From Trichaptum fuscoviolaceum (Eukaryota; Basidiomycota; Agaricomycetes; Hymenochaetales; Trichaptaceae): a stretch of DNA of 64,000 nucleotides. Both the position numbers and the translations under genes were made by a program. This document shows, piece after piece, positions 1-12,300 of this stretch; the stretch's first letter is position 1; each line of letters opens with the position of its first letter. The DNA is taken from the NCBI GenBank assembly GCA_910574455.1, contig CAJSYZ010000001.1:3579424-3643423 (forward strand), read 5' to 3'. A model generated the notes under the pieces. It was given only the letters and a program-made list of their open reading frames with translations. It was not told where the DNA came from and searched no databases.

Positions 1-1793
1 CTCTCGTTACCCTTCTTCCTCTCATTAAAGCTCAGCAATCCGTTTGGGGACAATGTGAGTACATTCATTGACTACCTTACACTTTTAGTAATGACACAAC
101 TATCAAACAGGTGGCGGTATCGGCTGGAGTACGGAGACCCATTCGAATTCTAACCGAAACACTAACTTATACTACAATGATTAGCTGGCGCAACCACCTG
201 CGCCTCAGGAAGCACTTGCACATACCTCAACGACTACTACTCTCAATGCATGTGAGTTTCGATGAGACAACTTAGAATTACTTCCGCCTCTAACATGTTA
301 ATATCCAGTCCTGGAACCTCGACAACGACTTCCACAACATCGAAGACGACAACGACAACGACAAGCCCTACGACAACCACCACCACCACTACCACTACCA
401 GCAAAACTACTTCCACCACGACTACAACCTCGTCCGGCGCGTCTAGCACTTCGACGGGCAATCCATTCCTTAACTGCAACGTGAGGATTATGAAACGTTT
501 ATTGCAAGTGCTCTAGATTACTTATACTTCCACAACAGTGGTACGTTAGCCCGTACTACGCGTCGGAGGTCAGCGCCGCGGCTGCACAGATCACAGACTC
601 CGCTACAAAGGCAAAGGCGCTGGAAGTTGCCGACATCCCGACGTTTGTCTGGCTTGACTCCGTTTCAAAGATCCCGGATCTTGATACCTACTTGGCCGAT
701 GCGGCCACCAAGAGCGGCTGCACAATTGTGCCGATCGTCATCTACGATCTACCAAACCGTGACTGCCACGCGAAGGCGTCAAACGGAGAGTTCACAATCG
801 CCAACAACGGCGTTGCAAACTACTACAACTACATTGACCAGATTGTAGCAATCATCAAGAGTATGACACTCTCTTCTCTTTGTCTTGATGAGCTCATCTG
901 ATATACTCTTAGAGTACCCGTCCGTGAGAATTGTCGCTGTCATTGAACCCGACTCACTCGCCAACTTGGTCACAAACCTGAGCGACTCCAACTGCGCCAA
1001 TGCACAGGATGCCTACCTCCAGTGCACAAACTACGCTCTCAAGCAGCTCTCCGCAGTCGGAGTCATTTCTTACCTTGACGCTGGACATGCGGGATGGCTT
1101 GGCTGGACTTCTAACCTTCAGCCCGCAGCCACCCTGTTTGCTAAGGTCTACAGCGATGCTGGATCACCACCTCAAGTCCGTGGTCTCGCCACCAGTAAGT
1201 GCTATGCATCAGATTTTTATTGCATTCTTAATGTAGGGACATTCTTTCAGATGTCGCCAACTACAACGCGCTCAGCGCAGCGTCTCCGGATCCCGTTACC
1301 TCAGGGGACCCTAATTACGATGAGATACATTACATTAACGTGCGTCTTTTCGGGATGAGCCATACTTTGTGTACGCTTACTTACATGCGAGTAAAGGCTC
1401 TTGCTCCTCTTCTTCAAAGCGCCGGCTTCAATGCGCACTTCATTGTTGACCAGGGTCGTTCTGGTGTTCAGAATCTTCGTGTTGCATGGGGAGACTGGTG
1501 CAACATCAAAGGCGCAGGCTTCGGCACCCGTCCGACTACTAGCACTGGCTCGGACTATATTGACTCCATTGTGTGGGTCAAGCCAGGAGGAGAGTCCGAC
1601 GGTACTTCCAACAGCTCTTCTCCTCGCTACGACTCGACGTGCTCGCTCGTAAGTATTCAGTTCCAGTTGCTTATAGCATAACGGCTCAAACTCCTTCCTT
1701 TAGTCGGACGCAAAGCAGCCCGCTCCTGAAGCCGGAACTTGGTTCCAAGACTACTTTGTCGACCTCGTCACAAACGCCAACCCTTCGCTTTAA
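1..1793 (+). CDS. cel6A: GH6 cellobiohydrolase (Cel6A/CBHII-like) with N-terminal CBM1, 5' end outside window
   Basis: Secreted exo-cellulase releasing cellobiose from the non-reducing ends of cellulose. The window opens inside the signal peptide (LVTLLPLIKA), followed by a CBM1 read across short introns (QQSVWGQCGGIGW, then GATTCASGSTCTYLNDYYSQ), a Thr/Ser-rich linker (about 309-470) and the GH6 barrel. Visible family motifs: SPYYASEV, YDLPNRDC (the Asp of RDC matches the GH6 catalytic acid), VIEPDSLANLV, YLDAGHAGWLGW, and the C-terminal AWGDWCN and QPAPEAGTWFQDYF. Exons I place: 1-54, 111-128, 185-251, 309-480, 539-860, 913-1194, 1251-1339, 1397-1648, 1704-1793; the protein ends NANPSL. All introns are 50-60 bp with GT..AG ends. 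No break is seen, so the visible part looks functional. Family call is firm; the first residues are missing because of the window edge. Confidence 0.93.
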
Positions 1794-2940
1794 GTTTTTT
1801 CCTTCGTCGGGATTGAGTTCCAGAATGGGTTTGCAGTACATGGTAAAACTCGCTTATTCAATGTCTATACGTGCTACCAGTCACTTTTATATTTTGCCTG
1901 TGCATAAAGTTATTTTTTTTTCTTCTTGATTGGATGTCCGAAATAAATGTCTCAGCTTTTCACGAAGACAAAAATTTGGATGACGTCATCGCCTTATTTC
2001 TCACCTTCACGTGGATCCCAGTTCTACGCGTATTTGTGGACATTCTCAGCGTCTGCTATGTACTATCGTCCAAGATCTATCTATACCGAACATTCATCTG
2101 CTGTCATACACTAGATCCACTCGCTCTGAGTCGCTCATGCAGTACCCTTGACTCTGCGCTAAAGTGGCATGTTATCGTGTAGCTGTTTATCAGGACTCAA
2201 GCTGCGAACAGTATACGAAATGCATGCACATAATACGACGAGTTTGGTGCCGATCGAGGTCTGCGATGTAACTTGACAATTGTTACTGTTCGCGTGGATT
2301 TGACCGGCACGTCGAGCTGGACTCTGCTTTGGCGATGACGATGGCGTACTGTGATCGACCATGACCAGTCTAGTTTGTCCCGCCTGCCAATTTCATGTGT
2401 TCGCCACAAAGAAAGACAGTTAAAACTGAACTTAAAGCATTTTGCATCCTAATCAGAACAACGACAACCATGTTCGAGAGAATTTGACAGGTACTTTTCT
2501 TACAGCATCTCTTTACTCCCTTCGTTGACAACAAAAGTACCATAGCACTCTGTCGGCTGACTCACTGCCGAACTTAGGCATAGCCAAGACTTATCACTCA
2601 ATTGTGGAAGGACTCAATGTGTTGATGTTCGGTCGCACTCAGATCACACAGGCACACAAGACAGTTCCGGGTGGGTTTCTCTAACCCATCCCGTAAAAAA
2701 AAAGATCGGTGAGGGTATTTTCCCATCTCCCGACCAAAAAAAAAACTAAAAACGATATCCCGCTTGAAGGTCACCACACTGCATATGGCCCCGCTAGCCT
2801 TGGAGGGATGACCGACTACCAAGTTTAGACCAACTGTGGTCTTGCTACCGTGAAAGCAGTGTCCGGTGCGAGGATCGGACTCGCCCGACTGTGATCCGAG
2901 GTATCTACCCTCTCCTACTGATTCTAATCGCCAGGTGCTG
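1794..2940. other. Intergenic, no gene supported
   Basis: No convincing coding pattern on either strand downstream of the cellulase. Two A-rich runs (about 2696-2705 and 2739-2750) sit beside short inverted repeats (for example the GGGTGGGTT/AACCCATCCC pair near 2670-2692, and GGTGAGGG/TCCCGACC near 2706-2737). This could be a degenerate short element, but I see no clear ends or polymerase III boxes. Confidence 0.4.
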
Positions 2941-3198
2941 GTGTCGGTGGCCCCGAGTGAAGAGTGCGTGTGGCGGAGTCCGAGGAGTGGAAACGGCGTC
3001 ACGACTACGACACAACGAGGGCCATGCTGGCGGAGGCACGACGAGGCGGCGGTGGAAACCGATACCCTGGCGCCTTGGTGTCGGAGGCTCCGAGTGAAGA
3101 GTGCGTGTGGCGGAGTCCGAGGAGTGGAAACGGCGTCACGACTACGACACAATGGGGGCCATGCTGGAGAAGGCACGATGAGGCGGCAGTGGAAGTCG
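2941..3198. repeat. 137-bp tandem duplication (two copies)
   Basis: The segment beginning at 2941 recurs at 3078 with a period of 137 bp. Both copies contain AGTGAAGAGTGCGTGTGGCG, GTCCGAGGAGTGGAAACGG and CGTCACGACTACGACACAA with only a few substitutions. The duplication creates long overlapping open frames on both strands that I do not regard as genes. Confidence 0.8.
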
Positions 3199-3803
3199 AG
3201 GGTGGTGGAGGTGAAAGGCCAAGAGGCGATGGGGCATCGTCGCTCTGCTTTCCCCTCTTATATACCCTTGGGCTTTGCGTCGAACAAACAAACGCATTCG
3301 GGTTGTTGTTTTGTTTTGTTCTGGACGGTGTGGTGCTGGGTCGGTGGCAGGCCAATCACCGGCGCTCGAGGCTGGCACTTCTACCCAATCCTGTCGAAGG
3401 AGGGCTGGCCATCGTTAGCCTCGCAAGGCTGATTGGTTGCAGGGCCTCATCGGTGGATCCTTTGGACAGGGGATCTCGGTCAACTATTATCCTCTACCAT
3501 CCATTGATGTGGAGGACGAACAACTAGTCGAAGGAGGGCAGGTGGTTGGCTAATTCATATACTAACAACAAAAACTTCATTGATAAAATATGCAATTACG
3601 TCAACTTGAACATAAATATGGCTTTAGATACTGTCTGCACTCGTTGCTATACAGCTTTGTCCGAGTCTGAGATCTGGTACTTGAATGTGCATATCGAATT
3701 CTTGCTTTTCGTGGACACCGACATTTCTTGATAAGCGTTATCTGATAAGACAATGATGTGATTCAGCGTTGGGCACCCCTGCCAGTGAGCCAATGAGCAA
3801 CTC
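3199..3803. other. Intergenic, no gene supported
   Basis: Mixed-composition sequence between the tandem duplication and the left terminal repeat of the large element. No ORF with family features; the bases next to 3804 are the putative insertion site. Confidence 0.4.
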
Positions 3804-3837
3804 CATCAGGGAATCTTCTTTTTTGCTTACGGCTACT
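3804..3837 (+). repeat. Left terminal inverted repeat of the giant element
   Basis: Reads CATCAGGGAA, one mismatch, CTTC, a T-run and GCTTACGGC, then a mismatch and ACT. It matches the reverse complement of 27332-27364 with about three substitutions and a length difference in the T-run. A weaker match continues inward (CTCTGAAGC at about 3853-3862 against CCCTGAAGC in the other arm). Confidence 0.75.
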
Positions 3838-3869
3838 TAACCGGCCTTAAGTCCTCTGAAGCCCTGGGA

Positions 3870-4215
3870 AGTAAAATTCTACTGATTTACTGATTTCAGG
3901 CATGTGGTTTCATTATTCAGGAAGGGGCTTACTGAATTCAGTGCCGTCAACTGAAATCAGTGCTCTCAGTGCCTCAGTCTCCAGCATTCAAGCATATCAG
4001 AAGAATTTATTCTGGCAGTTTAATTGCAGTGCTCAAGAGTAAAAAGTGTGTAAGACGTTCAAGTAGTTCATTCCATAAGTAATTCAGCATTTAATCATAT
4101 AAGTAGACTTTTTCGTCTGTAGGTTTGCAGTACCCAAGCGTGTAAGTGCGTACTAAGAGGTTCCAGTATTGGTTCATTCCACAAGTAATTTAAGACAGAT
4201 AAGTAGAAATCAGTG
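3870..4215. repeat. Left subterminal region with palindromic CTGA(A/T)3TCAG words and a degenerate direct repeat
   Basis: Several near-palindromes of the form ACTGATTTCAG, CTGAATTCAG and ACTGAAATCAG lie between about 3880 and 3965. A pair of direct repeats containing GTTCATTCCA.AAGTAATT and ATAAGTAGA occurs near 4068-4110 and 4171-4208. Such clustered words next to a transposon end may be transposase binding sites; that role is inferred. Confidence 0.45.
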
Positions 4216-4442
4216 CCTCAGTGTCCCTCAGTAACTACACCACGGCATCCTGATCCAGATCGTATTTCGCCACTTCTGCCTGTTCCTTGGCATACTCAGA
4301 GAACGAAGGCCACTGCAAGTTGATGATAGTAAGTGTTTGAATACAGTGGCGGGATGGTTAAAGCCAAAGCTCACCAGTGATCGACCTGCTCTTAAAAGTC
4401 TGCGCCGTCCGTAGCCGAATCCCATAATGAACCCTCGTCGTC

Positions 4443-7400
4443 CTAGCGATCGCCTTCGCCTTCCCCGCCCTTTCTGTCTGCGTCATTCGCCTCGCCCTCA
4501 GAGCCTCCACTGAATCCATCACCCACGCTAAGAACCTCGTCCACATCCTTGTTCTTATCCCGATCCTGATCCTTGTCCTCTTCATCGTCATTGTCCTCAT
4601 CCTGATCCTTGTCCTCGTCTCCCTCGCCAGACACACCCTCGTCCTCCATGTCGTCCTCCCTCTCCTTGAAATCCTCAACTTCTTCGCCGTCATTATCCTT
4701 GTCTTCGTTTCTCTCCTTGCACTTACCACTTTATTAGCGCCCTCACCATGTGTATACTCGCCGCTCGCATCCGCGTCTCCAACGTCGATATATAGGGAGA
4801 AATCCCTGCCAGTGACACCCGATCCAACAAGTTCGGCGTTCCTTCCCGCATTGACATCTTCAACGGAGTTGTAAGCTTCTATGCGGGACCGAACCTTCTC
4901 CCAGTTTGATTCAGTGAAAAACGAGGAATTTGACAATAAGTTGACATAGTCATCCGTATGAGGCTGCCACAGAGCACTAGTGAAGTACCACTCAGCACCA
5001 CCAAGCTCTTCTTTGATATTTTGCAACCGGGCTACCTGCTTATCGATTGCAACTTTGACCTGTCCATGAGAGATTCAGTGAATAAAGCCACTGCAAGTAC
5101 TGAAGTAGATAGATACCGCTGTTGCCGCAAGGGCGAGGGCACCTATAGGCTTTCCTATTGTGTTCTTGTCCAATACTTTATGCCGACCCAGGGCCAAGAC
5201 AATGTGCACGGACAACACTGAGACTACGAGGTCAGAGCAGAACAATCCTTGCTTCTGTGTACATTCATAGTCAATGCACGGACTCGAAGGGTGACATTGA
5301 GTGAAATCTCACACACCCTTTCCATACTATGCCAGCGTTCCCAGAGGAATGGTTCAGCTTTCTTCTTGTCGACCATCGTCTGCAACATCTTCACAATTTC
5401 TTCGGTCTCCACTGACTTAGAACGCTCGTTGCCGACGAAACTCGAAATTGACTGCTCGGCTTTCTCAAACAATTTCTTCCGCCAACTATCAGAGCATCTC
5501 TGGGCTGCCTACAGAATAGATCATACCTGATTCAGTATGGCCGATGTAAGACAAATAGGGATGACTCAACTAAAGAACAGATGTCGGCCAATTGTGTGTC
5601 GTAACTAAGTTCGACAGAATCAAATACTTTCCCCCACAGTGTTCCGATGGACTTATTGTCTGGGTTTTGCCATGGAGTTGTGGACTTTCCGACTGCGCGA
5701 TACAGCGAAGGCAGAAGAATATGAGTCCAGCCAGCCTGAGTTCCGGGAGGAAGACACTGATTCGTTGCCCTTTTTTTGCCGAGAGCGCGGGATCCCTCCC
5801 TTCCTTTACTATTTCTATCCTTATCCTCAAGTCCTACAGATGTCTGCATGTAAGCAAGTTAGTGGATGCATGTCACAAACATGAATGGATCAACGCACAG
5901 AGCTAGTAGTCCGAGAGACTTTGCGATGACCAAGATGAGCCTTGGTTGCGAGCACTTCGGGTTTGGGACTGAAGGATACTGTCGTCATCGCAGGTGATTG
6001 TGCTTGTGGTGTTGGCGACGCCTCACGACCACTTGCCTGTCAGAAGAACCGAGAATAAGTACCGAATCAATTGCAGCAATTAGCTCACACTTGCAATATG
6101 ATGTGCATGAACCGCCAGTGACCTCTTCAGATTGCGAACAGAGGTAGTAGATTTCATCTGTAGCAATTAGAGGAGTTCTTACCAAGGGAAGCTCGAAGAG
6201 AATTAAATACCAGTATATCAGCCTGAGAATGACTGTCTTGCGGTTCACTCTCCTTAGCAGTATTTAAGTCCTTGTCACTTGATCAGAAAACAATATGAAA
6301 TGGAAATTAGATGTGATTGACACTAACTGTTGAGGCAGCCTGGGATGGAGGCTTCTTCATATACACACGTTCATGCTAGCCTGTTTTAGATAGTAAGGAA
6401 GTGCTTTTGAAATTGGGTGGAAGAGTACGAATTACCACATCGATATGTGAGTTTGAGTCAGGCGGCGACTTCCTCTTCTTATTATTCACAATCATGCTGT
6501 CCTACACATAAACAAGGTTTAGTGGACATCCAGATACTTGCCAAAGAAAGGGGCACCAAAAGTAATCCTAATGAGTGTCGATGCCTACACATACCTGTAT
6601 CTGTAGATGCGACGCTGGAGACTGCCCCCTATGACCCTCAACAGAAATACCGTCCTGACGGGAAAATAGATGAGTATACGGGTGAGGATTAAAAGCAGAA
6701 TAAACTTACCAATACATCGAGTTGGGAGTTGACGATGTTCGTCATGCTCGCGCCCTATTCAGAGTACAATTTGGTAAGTAATGAAGGAAGTATATTCGAC
6801 GCCGGAGGCCACAACAAAGTATGGCACCAAGTCCATGCTTTGTTGTGTAGAACTCACCTGAATGCCCGATTGTCCCTTGATATTCTTCTTCTCCAGTGCA
6901 TAAAGAAAGAAAAATAAGTAGCTTGAACGAAACAGGAGATTATGAAGCCGCTTACCAGTGTTATATGAGCCTGCAACTCGGAGAGAGTGTCGCGGGATAG
7001 CTTCCTTTTCTTCAATTTGCTGCTAGCTCCATCCTGTTACGATACAGAAAAATTGTTAGATAGCCATCGTTGTGCATGAGACTCCACCGACGTATAGTTA
7101 TTGTGAATCAAACGATTTCTTTGAAGTATAAGCGGCACTTACATTGGCTTGGGTCGGTATTGTCAGTCTACTCACGTCCTAATTAAACGCACAATCAAAA
7201 TATTAAGATTTCCTCTGCCAGTCTAATTAATGCTCCATCCAACTCACAATATCAGTGTCGGAGTCAACGAGATGTGCCGTCTGTCGTTCGCTAGCTGAGC
7301 TATTCTTTACACCTTGGAAACTCGTGAGGGTTACTGTCACTCCTTCATCCTCCCAAGGACTAAAGTTCGCATCGTCTTGCGCCGAGACGGGGAGCCTAGT

Positions 7401-8747
7401 TTTTCCTTGTGTCAGCCAGGCTCACAACTTGTAATAAAGATAAGAATGTGAGCATTATAAGTGAAGAAGCTGCAACTTGCCAACCCGGGTGGCATCTCGG
7501 GGTCACAGTTAAGTGCCAACCTGAGTGTGGCACCGCCGCGCGCCGGTCAAGCCGGTCACTGGCACGGTGTCGCCAGGCGCACTCAGGCTCAAGTTAGTAG
7601 TAGTAATACTAATCTGTAGTACGATGTCGGATAAGCTTCAAGTAGCTGAGTCTAAATCAAGCTTCACACTTACTATCAAACTTGAATTTGTTTGAAATTG
7701 ATCTTTCGTACTATGATGCCAACGGTTGAGTAGTAGTACGACTTAAAACTCACAAGTCGATCTCCTCTGTCCCTGCGACCTCAGGGTTTCTGCCCTCTCC
7801 GCCGAAGAATGTGGATCCATCTGTGTTGCGAAGTGCCCTAACAGGTCGCTTTGTCCTATCGTTCTGCTTCGACGTATTGGGCGACTCTATCATGTCTGTA
7901 TCCTCACCAGAAAGACTGCTGTTTTGTCCTGCAAGCGTACTATGATATCCGGTGCCACTTATGGCACTATTTGAACCCTTTGCACCCTGCACGCGAGTAC
8001 GGAAAGGAAGTGCACCTCTGGTATCCTTTTTCCTAACTTTCTTTGCGCGCGCTCTGTTGGGCGCATCGGAGTTAGCTGCATCATAATGTGAGTTAAAGTG
8101 GTCACCCTTGGAGTCTAAAGTCATAAAGGCAAACAACTTACGAATCTTTAAATGTTCGCCGTCTTCAGCTGCACAAGAGCTGTCTTTTTCATCGTTCGTT
8201 GAACCTGTTATGCCCATATCTCATAACTCGACTGTCACTGACTTGAAGATAAGGACTCACTAGTTTCAGGGACGCCTTTCGACTTGTTTCGCCCTCGTTT
8301 GCCAGTGCCAGCCAGCTTAGGTGCAGTTGAGCCCATATGGGTGCGAATGTCAAGAGCCTTTGACAAATTGTTCTCAAGCTCCATCGTCTCCAGTATGGCT
8401 GTTTCCTGTTGCTCTGCTGCAGTTCTTTTCTTGCGTACCTTCTCAGATGCCTCTTGTTCTTTCGCTGCCCGTTTCTGTTCTGCGATGAGTTTTCTCTTCT
8501 CTCTCGCATACGCGGCTTGCTGTGCCGCAGCTTCGCGCAGAGCTGCCCGTTCTTCCTTCTGTTTTTCCTTCTCCTCCTTCTCCCTCAATGCCTCATCACG
8601 CTTTGATGCCTGTTCTTCTCTCCTTCTCTCCTTCCCTTCCTTCTCCCTCAATATCTCCTCTTTTGTTCGACGTGTTCGCAGCTTATTGACTACCGCTCCC
8701 GGATGCTGATCGCTATTCTTAGCCCGCGTCTGTCTTTGAGTTAACAT
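4443..8747 (-). CDS. Hypothetical Lys/Glu-rich coiled-coil protein, many exons, element cargo
   Basis: I do not recognise the family. The first exon (about 8261-8747; ATG at 8747, MLTQRQTRAKNS) encodes a basic segment KLRTRRTKEEILREKE followed by a long coiled coil of about 110 residues rich in K, E, R, A. The next large exon (about 7753-8130) is serine/basic rich. Several very small exons follow (for example about 6955-7030, DGASSKLKKRKLSRDTLSEL, and about 6860-6890). The last part is about 4443-5060, with GGAEWYFTSALWQPHTDDYV and a final Asp/Glu/Lys low-complexity tail ending GGEGEGDR. Splice borders are approximate. It is divergent from the transposase gene with about 590 bp of repeat-word sequence between. 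A nuclear or DNA-associated role is only suggested by composition. It could also be two genes rather than one. Confidence 0.42.
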
Positions 8748-8779
8748 TCCTGTGCAGTAGTAATAGGGGCACACTGGCA

Positions 8780-9330
8780 GGTGCTATGAATATCGATGGT
8801 GAGTCGACTCAGAGTCAAAGGTGCAAGTTAAAGTTCAAGTTGAAGATGAGGGCGCCTATTCAAGGAAAATTTACGCCCACTGCCAGCCTGCCACTGGCAC
8901 TCAGGCTGGCAGTGACTCGGAGTGCCAGTGAGCGAGCCTGAGTCACGGCGGTACCTGGCACTGGCGCTGGCACTGGCACTCAGGCTCACTCAGACTGGCA
9001 CTGGCAGGCTTCAACTTGAAGTTGCACTCCGACTCGGATTCCGGCGACCGAGACGGCAAGCCTGACACTGGAACTGGCAGTCAGTGAGTCAAGGCACTCA
9101 GCCGCAGCCTTCTACCGTACTACTAGCAAATCTGCCAGGTAGACTACTACTAGCTCCTACTACGCGAGTCCACCTTGGCGAACTCGATTCGCTGCCAGTG
9201 CTACTTCAAGTTCAAGTTGACAGCTTCAGCCTGAGGCTGGGGATTCATGTTCTAACTTAGTAAGTCAAAAGTCGAAGTAAGTCAAAAGTCGACTTCAAGT
9301 TGCTAATAGGTACTACTATAGGTTGCATCC
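8780..9330. repeat. Repeat-word cluster between divergent genes (5' side of transposase)
   Basis: Dense runs of CACTGGCA/TGCCAGTG, CTCAGGCT/AGCCTGAG, GACTCGGA and TTCAAGTTGAA words, plus TACTACTAGTA tracts. This gap separates the coiled-coil gene and the transposase gene, so it should contain both promoters. The same words recur in the other gaps of the element. Confidence 0.7.
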
Positions 9331-9336
9331 AAGTCG

Positions 9337-12300
9337 ATGCCGGTAACACGGCGAAAGCCCAAACCCGTTCATTTTACTGATTTCTTCCCCCCATCCATTC
9401 GATGTACCTTCTCCGACTGCGACAGAAGGTTTAAGAATCAATCCGCAAGAACAAGACATGAATACTCAGCTCATCCATCATCATTTGCATCAGGACCTGC
9501 TGCTTATGGTTATGATTCATCACCCATTCGACCCGCACAAGTTCCAGAACCTAAAAGTATCTCGAACTCCCCTGAACTCCGGGTCGAGGGTCAACTTGAA
9601 GATAAAATGGGCTGCGGCTCTTCAAGTTACGATTACGACATCTCTATACTTACGCAGGATATCTCGATGCTTAGCATAGGCCGAGACGAGCTGCTTCAAG
9701 ATTTAGACGGAGCTGATTCTCTGTCCCATCATTCTGTCACCGGAAGTGATGGCCGTAGCGCATCCTCTGAAGATTTGGACTCCGACATTGGAGATTATAA
9801 GGAGAGCGAGGATAACTTGAAGGTGTATCACAGATACTTGAATGGTGCGTGTCATGTTTATTGTCCCCGGTTTACTGCAGTACTCTGACACCTGACACCG
9901 TGCAGCCACGCCATGCGATGCGGCAGGAATTTCCTTAGAAAATGAAGAACCACCCGTTCCGCGAAACGAACCTGTGTCTAATGTCTGGTTTCCCTATTCG
10001 TGCAGAGCAGATTTCGAGCTCGCAGATTTTCTGTATCGGGAAGAGCAAATGTCTGCTGGGAACATAACAAAAATTCTCGGAATCATGAAGGCTTATCAGC
10101 TGATTCAGGTGGCGGAGAATGTAAAATCTGGCGGATGTTCCGAATTGGATACGACAGAGCCTGACAATGACTCGGATCTAGGTATAACTAGTTCGCTACT
10201 TGATGGAGACGCACAAAATTTGTACACCGTCATTGACGCTACGGAAGTCGGTGATGTGTCTTGGAAGTCCTTTAGTAACTTCTACACGGACGACAATGGC
10301 CAAAAGGCGACAAACGAGAACACCGAGTCATGGAAGAGGAAAGAATATGATGTATGGTATCGGGATCCTCTGGAAGTGATCCGGAATTTGGTGGACAATC
10401 CGGCGTTGGAAGGCGAATTCGACTATGTCCCGTTTCGCGAGTATCAGCCGAAGGAGGACTCTGATGACAAAGAACGAGTATTCAGAAATTACATGTCCGG
10501 AAATTTTGCTTGGGAACAGGCTGTAGGTCATGAATCATAAACTCGCAGGAAACATGCTGATTATCCTTGACCTAGAACAAGATCTACGCCGAAGATAAAG
10601 CAGTCCATGGATCTATGTTTGTTCCGGTGATCTTAGGGAGCGATAAGACAACAGTCTCTGTCGGAACTGGAAATAACGAATACTATCCGTTGTATCTCTC
10701 CATCGGGAATGTATCTAACAAGGCCCGGCGGTCACAGAAATTGAATACAGTCCAGCTTGTAGCATTTCTAGCAATACCAAAGAGTGTGTATCATACCGTA
10801 ATATTTGATTAGCTCTGACACATTTTGCAGCTGAGCGGCAATACGAAAAGTCAGATGAATTCCGCCGCTTTCGACATCAAATTTTTCATTCGTCTATATC
10901 AAAAATCTTGAGTTCACTGAAGACCGCCATGTCCATAAACACTGAGTTAACCATTCTCCGGTGTCCTGATGGTCACTTGCGTAGGTCGGTTCTCGGACTC
11001 GGCTCGTATATAGCCGATTATCCGGAACAGGTGAGTCTATGCGCAATATGCACTGGATGGTGCTGCAAGTAAGTACCGTCCTTTCCCAAAATCATATCCG
11101 AGTCTGAGGCAATGACTTACTGTGGCGGCATAGATGCACAGCACCTCACAAGGACCTAGATAATTTGGAATTTGTTTCAAATCCTCGAACAAAAGAGCTG
11201 CACGAACAATTGATAGATCAAGTAGATGGCAACAACATTAATAGAGCAACAATCCGGAAAGAGTACGGGTTCCACCAGGATATTGTGGTACGTACTTCAA
11301 CTTCTTCACTGGATGCGTATTCTGCAACTTGTATGTTGTTCTGTAGCCTTTCACCAATGACTTTCCGCGCGCAGATATATGCGATCTCATATCTCCGGAC
11401 CTGCTGCACCAAATCATCAAAGGCGTGTTCAAGGACCATCTTGTTGAGTGGATTTGCCAGTGCATGACCACGACAGAGCTGGATATTGTGGATAAAAGGC
11501 ACTATTACCTTACAAGTCGTTTAATGTGAATACCATTGCTAACTTTCACGTAGAATCAGAGTTGCTGCTCCTTTTCCTGGTCTTCGCAGATTTCCTGAAG
11601 GTCGAGGCTTCAAGCAATGGACAGGTAATGATTCAAAGGCACTTATGAAAGTATGTGGTATTTTCATCATGATCTTGTTTGAGGCAGTGGTTTGCTGATA
11701 TCTGATGCAATCCGCTTAGGTGTATCTTCCGGCTATTGTGGGCATTGTACATGATGATATAGTTCACGCATTGAGTGCATTTCTGGACTTCTGTTACCTT
11801 GTGCGTCGGTACACGATTACAGCCTCAACTCTTGATCAGATTAAAGCCTCTCTGGATCACTATCATCAATATCGCAAAATATTCATAGCTAAGGGCATCC
11901 GGGATAACTTCTCACTTCCACGACAGCATGCCATGATTCACTATCCTACAATGATCCCTCTCTTCGCTGCACCAAGCGGGCTGTGCTCATCGATCACAGA
12001 GAATAAAAACACATTCACGCGGTCAAGGAGACATGGCGGCGCTCGAACAGAAATGATCCTTTGGGACAGATGATCACAGCAAACCAACGACTCAGCAAAC
12101 TTATTGCGTCGAGGGCAGACTTCAAAAGGCGTGGACTGCTGGACGATACGCTGGCTGAGGCTATGTGGAATGCCTTGCGAGACGTTTTGCGGAAAAATAT
12201 GTCAGAGTCAAAGACGGATGACGCCGAGAAGGCCCCAACCCAGAGGGAGCAGATGCAACATCATGGCATACAAACAACAGGGGCAGCCGATGATACAGAG

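Noticed and set aside
243..479. Valine-rich frame on the minus strand
   Set aside because: It is the antisense of the Thr-coding linker of the cellulase.
2690..2900. tRNA-derived short element or 5S RNA
   Set aside because: No convincing A and B boxes or 5S consensus on either strand; only A-runs and weak hairpins.
2598..3176. 192-codon open frame on the minus strand, plus overlapping plus-strand frames
   Set aside because: They arise from the 137-bp tandem duplication; the same open stretch appears in several frames and none has domain features.
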